Of a DNA stretch of 64,000 nucleotides, positions 57,508 through 64,000 are shown piece by piece. The stretch's first letter is position 1; each line of letters begins with the position of its first letter. Made by a program: the position numbers and the translations under genes. This DNA is from Rubricoccus marinus (GTDB taxonomy: Bacteria > Bacteroidota > Rhodothermia > Rhodothermales > Rubricoccaceae), in the NCBI RefSeq assembly GCF_002257665.1, contig NZ_MQWB01000001.1, forward strand, positions 1,613,870 through 1,677,869. The letters run 5' to 3'. The notes below the pieces were generated by a model that worked only from the letters and a program-made list of their open reading frames with translations, made no database searches and was not told the DNA's origin.

Positions 57508-57861
57508 ATGGAACTCTCTTTCGGCCTACTCCTCGGCGCGTTCGCGTTCGCGTTTGTGGCCTCTGGCGGCGCGTGGGCGCATGCCTCGCTGGGCGCGCAG
57601 CGGCCGATCTACGCCAGAGGCCAATGGCTCGGGCTGGGCGTCCCATCGCTGGCGGCGGCGCTTCTGGCAGCCTCGTGTCTCGTGCTCCCGCAGTTCGACG
57701 TGTCGTTCGGCGTGCTCGCGCTCGGCGCGGGGCTGGCGGCGCTCGGCGCGGCGCTCGGCCTCGCGCCCCGGCGCAGCGCTACTCTCGCCAGAGGCGCCGT
57801 CTGGCCGCTGGCGGCATGCGTCTACGCCTTCGCGATCGCCGAGGCCATCGGCATCGCGTGA
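57508..57861 (+). CDS. small hydrophobic membrane protein of unknown function
   Basis: 117 residues, starting 2 bases after the cinA stop, so likely translationally linked. Four hydrophobic segments at about 5-25, 42-60, 66-88 and 97-115 with a basic patch (APRRS) before the last. Family not recognised. Confidence 0.65.
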   Translation: MELSFGLLLGAFAFAFVASGGAWAHASLGAQRPIYARGQWLGLGVPSLAAALLAASCLVLPQFDVSFGVLALGAGLAALGAALGLAPRRSATLARGAVWPLAACVYAFAIAEAIGIA

Positions 57862-57872
57862 GTCCGGGGCGG

Positions 57873-57880
57873 TAGCTTTC
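57873..57880 (+). promoter_or_regulatory. possible -7 element (TAGCTTTC) of pyrC
   Basis: Lies 19 bases before the pyrC ATG at 57900. Confidence 0.35.
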
Positions 57881-57899
57881 CCGAGCACCCTCCCGACCC

Positions 57900-59186
57900 A
57901 TGGCTGACCTCTTCCTCGCCGGTGGCGAGATCCTCGACCTCGCCTCTGGCGACACGACCCGCGCCGACCTTCTCATCCGCGACGGCGTGATCGCCGAGAT
58001 CGGGACCGACCTCTACGCCAGCGGCGCCGAGACCGTGGACATCACCGGCGCGATGATCTCGCCCGGATGGATGGACATGCACGTCCATTTCCGCGAGCCC
58101 GGTCAGGAGCACAAGGAAACGCTCGAAACCGGCGCCCGCGCCGCCGCCTGGGGCGGCTTCACCGCCGTGGCCTGCATGCCCAACACGGACCCGCCCATCG
58201 CGACGCGCGACGTGGTCGAGTTCATCGTCGCGCGCCAGAGGCCTCTGGCGGTGGCGATCCACCCCATAGGGACGGTCTCCAAAGGCCGCCGCGGCGAGGA
58301 GATGGCCGAAATGGGCGGGATGCAGGAAGGCGGCGCCGTCGCGTTCTCCGACGACGGCTCGCCGGTCCAGCACGGCGGCCTCATGCGCCGCGCGCTGGAG
58401 TACGCCCGCACGCTCGGCGCGCCGATCCTCGGACACGAGGAGGACCTGACGCTCAACGCCGACCACGGCCATATGAACGAGGGCACGGTCGCCACGCGGC
58501 TCGGTCTGCCGGGCATCCCCGGACTCGCCGAGGAGGCGATGATCGCGCGCGACGCGCTGCTCGCGGAGTTCACTGGCGGGCACGTCCACGTGTGCCACAT
58601 CTCGACCGCGCGCGCCGTCGACATCGTGCGCCGCGCCAAGGCCCGCGGCGTGCCCATCACCGCCGAGGCCTGCCCGCACCACTGGACGCTGACCGACGAG
58701 GCCGTCGACGCCAGCGGCTACGACACGCACACCAAGATGCACCCGCCGCTCCGCACGGCCGAGGACGTGCAGGCCATCAAAGACGGCCTGGCCGACGGGA
58801 CGATCGACGTGATCGCGACGGACCACGCGCCGCACGCGCCGTTCGAGAAAGAGGTCGAGTACATCGAAGCGCCGTTCGGCATCCTCGGGCTCGAAACCTG
58901 CTGGGGCCTCACCTGCCGCGAACTCGTGCGCCCCGGCATCTTGCCTCTGGCGGAGGCCGTCCGCAAGCTCGCCGTCCGCCCGCGCGAGATCCTGGGCCTG
59001 GACGTGCCCCAAATCGAAGTCGGCGCCCAGGCCGAGTTGACCGTCTTCGACGCCGACAGCGACTGGACGTTTGAGGCCCGCCACATCCAGAGCAAGTCCA
59101 GGAACACGCCGTTTGTCGGTGCGCCGATGACCGGCCGCGCGTGGGGCATCGTCAACCGCGGCCGCTGGGTGCCGGCGGAGGCGTGA
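57900..59186 (+). CDS. pyrC: dihydroorotase
   Basis: 428 residues, a class I dihydroorotase. Metal ligands in DMHVHFREPG (HxH), a bridging-acid region near HEEDLTLN, HVCHIST, and Asp in IATDHAPH. The conserved AAWGGFTAVACMPNTDP segment follows the HxH. It cyclises carbamoyl-aspartate to dihydroorotate. The C-terminal strands are typical of the composite beta-sandwich. Confidence 0.96.
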   Translation: MADLFLAGGEILDLASGDTTRADLLIRDGVIAEIGTDLYASGAETVDITGAMISPGWMDMHVHFREPGQEHKETLETGARAAAWGGFTAVACMPNTDPPIATRDVVEFIVARQRPLAVAIHPIGTVSKGRRGEEMAEMGGMQEGGAVAFSDDGSPVQHGGLMRRALEYARTLGAPILGHEEDLTLNADHGHMNEGTVATRLGLPGIPGLAEEAMIARDALLAEFTGGHVHVCHISTARAVDIVRRAKARGVPITAEACPHHWTLTDEAVDASGYDTHTKMHPPLRTAEDVQAIKDGLADGTIDVIATDHAPHAPFEKEVEYIEAPFGILGLETCWGLTCRELVRPGILPLAEAVRKLAVRPREILGLDVPQIEVGAQAELTVFDADSDWTFEARHIQSKSRNTPFVGAPMTGRAWGIVNRGRWVPAEA

Positions 59187-59223
59187 GCCGTCGCCAGAGG
59201 CCACACGCCGAGCCTCTGGCGCG

Positions 59224-60462
59224 ATGAAGGCGGTAAAGCTCCTCGCCGCCGGCACGCTCGCAATCGTCGGGCTGCTCGTCGCCGCGTTCGTCCTCACCGG
59301 CCTCTGGCGCACGCCGCCGGGCAGTGTGGGGCGCGGCGATCCTGCGCTTATCGCCTCGCTGCGGCACCTGGACGCCGAGGCCGAGCGGGGAGAGGCCACG
59401 CGGATGCAGTCGTTCTTTCCCGAGGGCTACGTGTTCACGCGCGTCCTGCACGGCCTCGCGTGGGCCGCCGTGGCAGGCGATACGTCCGTGACGCCAGAGG
59501 TCCGCGCGCACGCACTCGACGCCGCCCGCCTCGCGCGCCGCGACCTCGGCTCGCCAGAGGGCCGCGCGCCATTCCCGGCCGCGATGGACCCGCCGCACGG
59601 CGCGTTCTGGACCGGCTGGACGCTCTGGCTCGACGCCGAACGCCTCGCCGCCGCGCCCGAGGCCTCTGGCGAACTCGTCGCATTTCGTGCTCGCGCGGAC
59701 TCGCTCGCCGCGGCGCTCACGCGCTCGCTGGACGCCAGCGGCTCGCCCTACCTCCAGAGTTACCCCGGCCGCGCCTGGCCCGCCGACGGCCTCGCGGGCG
59801 TCGCCGCGCTCGCGGTCCACGACCGGCGCTTCGGCGACCGCTACGGTCCGCTGCGCCGTCGGTGGCTGGACGCCGTGCGCCAGAGGCTCGACCCCGAGAC
59901 CGGCCTGATCGGCCACGCTGCCGACCCGGCCTCTGGCGCGCCGCTCGCCGGGCACCGCGGCTCGTCGCAGGCGCTCATGCTGCGCACGATGGCCGAGATC
60001 GACCCCTCGTTCGGTCGCGAGATGTACGCCGCCTTCCGCGAGCGCTTCGTGACCTCCCGGCTGGGCCTTCCGGTCGTGCTGGAGTACCCAGAAGGCGTGC
60101 GCGGCGCGCCCGACGTGGACTCCGGGCCGATCCCGCTCGGCGTGAGCCTGCCGGGGACCGTCGTCGCCATCGGCGCGGCGCGGGCCTACGGGGACAACGA
60201 TCTCGCCAGAGGCCTGAGCCAGACCGCCGAGGCCTTCGGCCTGCCTCTGGCGTTGAACGGACGGCGGATCTACGCGCTCGGCGCGATGCCCGTCGGCGAC
60301 GCCTTTCTCGCGTGGTCGCGTGGCGCGTCGCCAGAGACCGCGGGCGCATGGCCGGCTCTGGCGAGAGGGTGGAGGCTCCCGGTCTCGGGCCTCGCGCTGC
60401 TCCTGTTCGGCGTCTGCGCCTTGCCGCTCGTCCGCGTGCTCCGGGCCCGCGCGCGTTCGTAG
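59224..60462 (+). CDS. membrane-anchored helical-barrel-like protein of unknown function
   Basis: 412 residues. Membrane helix at about 5-27 and another at about 388-405. The space between is helical with repeating patterns such as AWPADGLAGVAALAVHD, GHRGSSQALMLRTMAEID and LGVSLPGTVVAIGAARAYGD, resembling an alpha/alpha toroid of the kind found in carbohydrate-active or prenyl-processing enzymes, but I cannot place it in a family. It should face the periplasm. Motif copies are dense here, about one per 140 bases. Confidence 0.65.
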   Translation: MKAVKLLAAGTLAIVGLLVAAFVLTGLWRTPPGSVGRGDPALIASLRHLDAEAERGEATRMQSFFPEGYVFTRVLHGLAWAAVAGDTSVTPEVRAHALDAARLARRDLGSPEGRAPFPAAMDPPHGAFWTGWTLWLDAERLAAAPEASGELVAFRARADSLAAALTRSLDASGSPYLQSYPGRAWPADGLAGVAALAVHDRRFGDRYGPLRRRWLDAVRQRLDPETGLIGHAADPASGAPLAGHRGSSQALMLRTMAEIDPSFGREMYAAFRERFVTSRLGLPVVLEYPEGVRGAPDVDSGPIPLGVSLPGTVVAIGAARAYGDNDLARGLSQTAEAFGLPLALNGRRIYALGAMPVGDAFLAWSRGASPETAGAWPALARGWRLPVSGLALLLFGVCALPLVRVLRARARS

Positions 60463-60472
60463 CCTCTAGCGC

Positions 60473-61312
60473 ATGAGCCACACCGCCATCCCGACCGTCG
60501 CGCTGACGCCTTCACGGATCCCGGCCTCACGTGACGAGATCGGCCACCCGTTTTTCAGGTTCTCCGGTTACAGCGAGGCCGGGCAGGAGCGCATCCTGGA
60601 GATCATGCACCGGGTGCACGATGAGGGCCTGGACGCGCTCAGCCTCGACGAGCTCCGCATCGAGTTCGTCCGCGCGCAGCGCGCGCACCGCCACGGCGGC
60701 GGCTACCCGGACGATCCAAACGAGCACCGCATGGACGCCGTTCTGGACCTCGTCCGCGAGCGTGTCCGCGCCAGAGGCGGCATCACGGGCCTCTGGCGCG
60801 GCGACATCACGACGCTGCACGTGGATGTGATCGTGAACGCGGCCAACCGGGCGCTCGCGGGCGGCGGCGGCGTGGACGGCGCGATCCAGAAGGCCGCCGG
60901 CCCGGAGCTTCTCGCTGCGACGCTGAAGATCCCGGAGATCAGGCCCGCAGTCCGGTGTCCTGTGGGCGAGGCCATCCTCACGCAAGGGTTCAAGCTGCCC
61001 GCTTCGCACGTGGCGCACGCCGTCGGGCCGGTCTGGAGAAGCGGCGAGAACGGCGAGCCTGAACTCTTGGCGTCGGCCTACCGCGCGAGTCTGGACCTCG
61101 CCGCTGGCGTAGTCGCCGAGTCCATTGCGTTCCCGGCCATCTCCACCGGCGCCTACGGCTACCCGCAGTGGGAGGCCGCGCAGGTGGCCGTCCAGACGTG
61201 CGAGGCGTGGCGGCTCGCCAACGACCCAGACATGCGCATCCTCCTCGTCGCGTTCGACGACAAAACAGTCAAGCTGCTCCGCTCCGCCCTTTCCAGATTC
61301 GCCCTCCGCTGA
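60473..61312 (+). CDS. macro domain protein (ADP-ribosyl/O-acetyl-ADP-ribose hydrolase type)
   Basis: 279 residues from ATG 60473. The C-terminal 175 residues form a macro domain: [51 protein letters not shown] and [17 protein letters not shown], the ADP-ribose pocket. The N-terminal 95 residues ([40 protein letters not shown]...) are helical and unrecognised, an addition to the usual small MacroD-like protein. It probably removes ADP-ribose or deacetylates O-acetyl-ADP-ribose. A mini ORF of 31 codons overlaps its stop. Confidence 0.88.
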   Translation: MSHTAIPTVALTPSRIPASRDEIGHPFFRFSGYSEAGQERILEIMHRVHDEGLDALSLDELRIEFVRAQRAHRHGGGYPDDPNEHRMDAVLDLVRERVRARGGITGLWRGDITTLHVDVIVNAANRALAGGGGVDGAIQKAAGPELLAATLKIPEIRPAVRCPVGEAILTQGFKLPASHVAHAVGPVWRSGENGEPELLASAYRASLDLAAGVVAESIAFPAISTGAYGYPQWEAAQVAVQTCEAWRLANDPDMRILLVAFDDKTVKLLRSALSRFALR

Positions 61313-61407
61313 TGCTCGACCTCGCTCCCCACGAGATCCCCCGCGAGGAGGTCCGCCGGAGGCTCCGCGCGCCCAAAGTCGAGCCCGATGCTCACACCCG
61401 GAACTGA
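61312..61407 (+). CDS. possible 31-residue protein
   Basis: ATG at 61312 overlaps the stop of the macro gene in a TGATG, the form of coupling used by several real pairs here. The 31-residue product is polar and charged (EIPREEVRRRLRAP) with no known family. No other support. Confidence 0.25.
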   Translation: MLDLAPHEIPREEVRRRLRAPKVEPDAHTRN

Positions 61408-61441
61408 CGTGGCGAAGGCCGAGAGCCTACGCTGCGGTCCG

Positions 61442-61449
61442 TAGTTTGC
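61442..61449 (+). promoter_or_regulatory. -7-like element (TAGTTTGC) of the aminotransferase gene
   Basis: Matches TAnnTTTG at 61442-61448, 24 bases before the ATG at 61473. Confidence 0.4.
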
Positions 61450-61472
61450 GCCTCTGGCGATCCCACACGGTA

Positions 61473-63173
61473 ATGCAGACCCTGACCCCTGAGGCGCTCC
61501 GCGCCGACACCATCGGCATCGACGCGCCCATCCAGACGCCCTTTGGCGAGCGGCTCATGGTCTACGCCGACTTTACCGCCAGCGGCCGTCAGCTCGGCTT
61601 TATCGAGGACCACTTGCGCGATCTCGCGGTCCTCTACGCCAACGCACACACGGAGGACAGCACGACGGGCCGCACGGCCACGCACCTCCTCCACGAAGCG
61701 GAGCACGCCATCAAGCGCTGCGTCGGCGCGGGGCCAGGCGGCAAAGTCGTCTGCTGCGGCAGCGGCTCCACAGCCGCCATCCACAAGCTCCAGCAGATCC
61801 TCGGCATCGCCATCCCGCCCGCGACGTTGGACGATCTTGCCTCGCGTCTCGCCGACGCCAGAGGCCCCGAGGGCGCCAAAGACCTCATCCGCGACCTCCG
61901 CGCCATAGGCCCGGTCGTCTTCGTCGGGCCGTACGAGCACCACTCGAACGAGGTCACGTGGCGCGAGGCGCTCTGTACCGTCGTGGAGGTGGCGCTGGAC
62001 TGCGACGGGCAGGTGTGCCTGGACGACCTCGAAGCCAACCTCAACGATCCGAAGTGGGAGGGGCGCCGCAAGATCGGCTCGTTCTCCGCGGCCTCGAACG
62101 TGACGGGCGTCGTCGCGCCCGTCCACGAGATCGCGCGCGTGCTGCGCCGGAATGACGCCCTCGCGCTGTTCGACTACGCCGCCGCCGGGCCCTACGTGGA
62201 CATCGACATGTCCGCCTCTGGCGATGATGACGCGCGCCTGGATGCCGTTTTCCTCTCGCCGCACAAGTACCTCGGAGGTCCTGGCTCTTGCGGCATCCTC
62301 GTCTTTGACGAGGCGCTGTACCGCTCCGACCTCGCGCCCACGGTCGGGGGCGGCGGCACGGTGGACTACGTGAGCGGCCACGGACACGACTTTACGGACG
62401 ACATCGAAGCGCGCGAGACCGCCGGCACCCCCGGCTTTTTCCAGACCCTGCGTGCCGCCTACGCGATGGAGGTCAAGGACGCCGTGGGCGTGGACGCCAT
62501 CCACGCGCGCGAGCACGCCTTTGCCAAGCGCGCACTGGACGCATGGCGCGAGATCGACGGCATCCAGATCCTCGGCCCAGACGACCCGGACGTGCGCCTC
62601 GGGATCATCTCGTTCAACGTCTCAGACGCCTCTGGCGCTCTTCTGCACCCACGGCTGGTGACAGTTCTGCTGGACGACCTGTTCGGCATCCAGAGCCGCG
62701 CCGGGTGCTCGTGCGCCGGGCCGTACGGCCACCGGCTGCTCGGCATCGACTCCGAGACGAGCGAGCGCTACCGCGCCTGCACGCTCAGCGGCGTCCACGG
62801 CCTCAAGCCCGGCTGGGCGCGCATCGGCTTCCACTACACAATGGACGACGCCGAGGCCGATTACCTCATCGAGGCCGTCCGATTCCTGGCCGAGTCCGGC
62901 ACGTCGTTCCTGCCGTTCTACACCTTCGACGTGGACTCCGGCGCCTGGACGCATCGCGATGGCCGCGCCGAGCCTCTGGCGTTCGGCATCGGCGCGCTGC
63001 TCGCGCCCCGTCCGGAGGCCGCCACGCCTCTCGCGCCAGAGGCCCGGCGCGTGCGCTACGCCGAGGCGCTGGCCTATGCTCGCGCCCTCGCCGAAGACCT
63101 GGGCACCTCGTCCTGCGAGGGCAAGCTCGAGGGCGACTTTGCAGACCTCCAGTTTTTCGCCCTCGCCTCGTGA
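61473..63173 (+). CDS. class V aminotransferase, cysteine-desulfurase-like
   Basis: 566 residues from ATG 61473; upstream in-frame sequence is shadow from the macro gene. PLP fold type I: GSGSTAAIHKLQQILG, AASNVTGVVAPVHEIARVL, LFDYAAAGPYVDIDMS and the Schiff-base Lys in FLSPHKYLGGPGSCG. A SufS-like loop with Cys (SRAGCSCAGPYGHRLLG) is present, so desulfurase or selenocysteine-lyase chemistry is possible. It is about 150 residues longer than SufS, with extra segments near the middle and end (PFYTFDVDSGAW and an Ala/Glu-rich tail). Reaction not certain. Confidence 0.85.
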   Translation: MQTLTPEALRADTIGIDAPIQTPFGERLMVYADFTASGRQLGFIEDHLRDLAVLYANAHTEDSTTGRTATHLLHEAEHAIKRCVGAGPGGKVVCCGSGSTAAIHKLQQILGIAIPPATLDDLASRLADARGPEGAKDLIRDLRAIGPVVFVGPYEHHSNEVTWREALCTVVEVALDCDGQVCLDDLEANLNDPKWEGRRKIGSFSAASNVTGVVAPVHEIARVLRRNDALALFDYAAAGPYVDIDMSASGDDDARLDAVFLSPHKYLGGPGSCGILVFDEALYRSDLAPTVGGGGTVDYVSGHGHDFTDDIEARETAGTPGFFQTLRAAYAMEVKDAVGVDAIHAREHAFAKRALDAWREIDGIQILGPDDPDVRLGIISFNVSDASGALLHPRLVTVLLDDLFGIQSRAGCSCAGPYGHRLLGIDSETSERYRACTLSGVHGLKPGWARIGFHYTMDDAEADYLIEAVRFLAESGTSFLPFYTFDVDSGAWTHRDGRAEPLAFGIGALLAPRPEAATPLAPEARRVRYAEALAYARALAEDLGTSSCEGKLEGDFADLQFFALAS

Positions 63174-64000
63174 GCAGCCCGGTATCCGAAGGGCCGTCCA
63201 AACTCGCGATCCTCATCACAGGTCTCGCCGGTCTGGTCGTCGCCATCGTTCTCGTGATCGCGTTGACCCGGTCTGATCCTCCCGCGCCAGAGGCCCGGCC
63301 CTCGTTCGATGGGGACCGCGCGCTCGCGCTCGCCGCCGAGCAGGTCGCCTTCGGCCCGCGCATTCCCGGCATGCCCGCGCACGACTCCACACGTGCCTGG
63401 ATCGTCGCGCAGCTGCGCGCCAGAGGCGCCCGCGTGGCCGAACTCCCGGTCTCGGTCCCGCACCCCCGAGAGGCAGGCCGCACGATGGAGGGGACCAACA
63501 TCTTCGCGTCGTTCGACACGACCGCACAGCGCCGCGTGCTGCTCGCCGCGCACTGGGACACCCGCGCCGTCGCCGACAACGACCCGGACCCCACGAAACG
63601 TTTCGAGCCCGTCCTCGGTGCCAACGACGGCGCCTCTGGCGTAGCCGTGCTCCTCGAAATGGCGCGGCTTCTGTCGGAGAACCCCGCCCCGGTCGGCGTG
63701 GACCTTGTGTTCTTCGACCTCGAAGACATGGGCGAGCCCGGTTTTGGTGAGGACTCGTCGGCGGTCGCCTACGCGCTCGGCTCAGCGGCGTTTGTGCGTC
63801 AACACCCAGGCTACCGGCCTGCGTACGGGATTCTGCTGGACATGATCGGGGATCGGTCGCTGCGCATTCCGAAGGAAGGCTACTCCATGCAGGCCGCGCC
63901 CGCTGTCGTCGAGATGGTGTGGAGCGCCGCTGCGCGCGTCGGCGCCACCGCCTTCGCGCCGGAAACGGGAGCGCCGATCTACGACGACCACATCGCGTTT
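63170..64000 (+). CDS. M28 family peptidase / glutaminyl-peptide cyclotransferase-like protein, 5' part
   Basis: 277 residues visible, running off the right edge. GTG start overlaps the aminotransferase stop (GTGA), making the pair coupled. N-terminal membrane helix at about 12-34. Metal-binding motifs of the M28 fold: AAHWDTRAVADNDPDP, LGANDGASGVAVLLEMARLL and FFDLEDMGE; the later His/Asp appears in DDHIAF at the edge. This order matches glutaminyl cyclase-like M28 proteins, which form N-terminal pyroglutamate; plain aminopeptidase activity is an alternative. Confidence 0.85.
   Translation, partial: MSSPVSEGPSKLAILITGLAGLVVAIVLVIALTRSDPPAPEARPSFDGDRALALAAEQVAFGPRIPGMPAHDSTRAWIVAQLRARGARVAELPVSVPHPREAGRTMEGTNIFASFDTTAQRRVLLAAHWDTRAVADNDPDPTKRFEPVLGANDGASGVAVLLEMARLLSENPAPVGVDLVFFDLEDMGEPGFGEDSSAVAYALGSAAFVRQHPGYRPAYGILLDMIGDRSLRIPKEGYSMQAAPAVVEMVWSAAARVGATAFAPETGAPIYDDHIAF

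Overview
The window is a GC-rich stretch of a bacterial chromosome. It fits a marine member of the Rhodothermota/Bacteroidota lineage, perhaps near Rubricoccus or Rubrivirga; that placement is inference. Supporting signs are type IX secretion sorting domains on two secreted enzymes, a choice-of-anchor-B protein and LVIVD-repeat lipoproteins, LytTR-type two-component genes, promoter-like elements of the Bacteroidota form TAnnTTTG, and almost no Shine-Dalgarno sequences before start codons.

Layout: a class D beta-lactamase C-terminus (1-237); an NSS transporter with two small envelope genes (349-2782); cardiolipin synthase and a frameshifted DUF389 membrane protein (2803-5977); an operon of an amidohydrolase/retropepsin fusion, a second amidohydrolase, a LytS-type kinase and a LytTR regulator (12347 down to 6523); a T9SS-exported alpha-amylase and an AGE-type epimerase (12458-18081); an M19 dipeptidase, an LVIVD lipoprotein and a DUF305 lipoprotein (18392-22615); an LLM oxidoreductase, an EamA exporter and MarC (22888-25580); an ABC-F ATPase; tRNA-Leu and tRNA-Lys (27679-27895); a choice-of-anchor-B protein, an AI-2E exporter, a cyclophilin, an ester cyclase and an MsbA-like ABC exporter (28083-33377); RlpA and a hybrid kinase; cystathionine beta-synthase (35831-37219).

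A Ser/Thr phospho-signalling locus follows: a protein kinase (37348-39117) converges on a minus-strand run of PP2C phosphatase, FHA-zinc-ribbon protein, FHA-FHA-oxidoreductase fusion, a small membrane protein and a cation antiporter (44533 down to 39158). Next are groESL under a perfect CIRCE operator, two small membrane genes, mutY with a coupled exported protein, a BamA-like outer membrane protein, a Nudix hydrolase, secG, the RNase P RNA gene, enolase, pyrE, cinA, pyrC, a macro-domain protein, a class V aminotransferase and a truncated M28 peptidase.

The outstanding feature is a short dispersed motif, CCTCTGGCG and its complement CGCCAGAGG. It is present by hand count about 265 times, roughly once per 240 bases, in both orientations, inside genes, between genes and inside the RNase P RNA. 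Head-to-head pairs form 16-18 bp palindromes that repeatedly sit at gene ends. This resembles a DNA uptake sequence or a HIP1-like highly iterated motif. I know of no description of it in this lineage.
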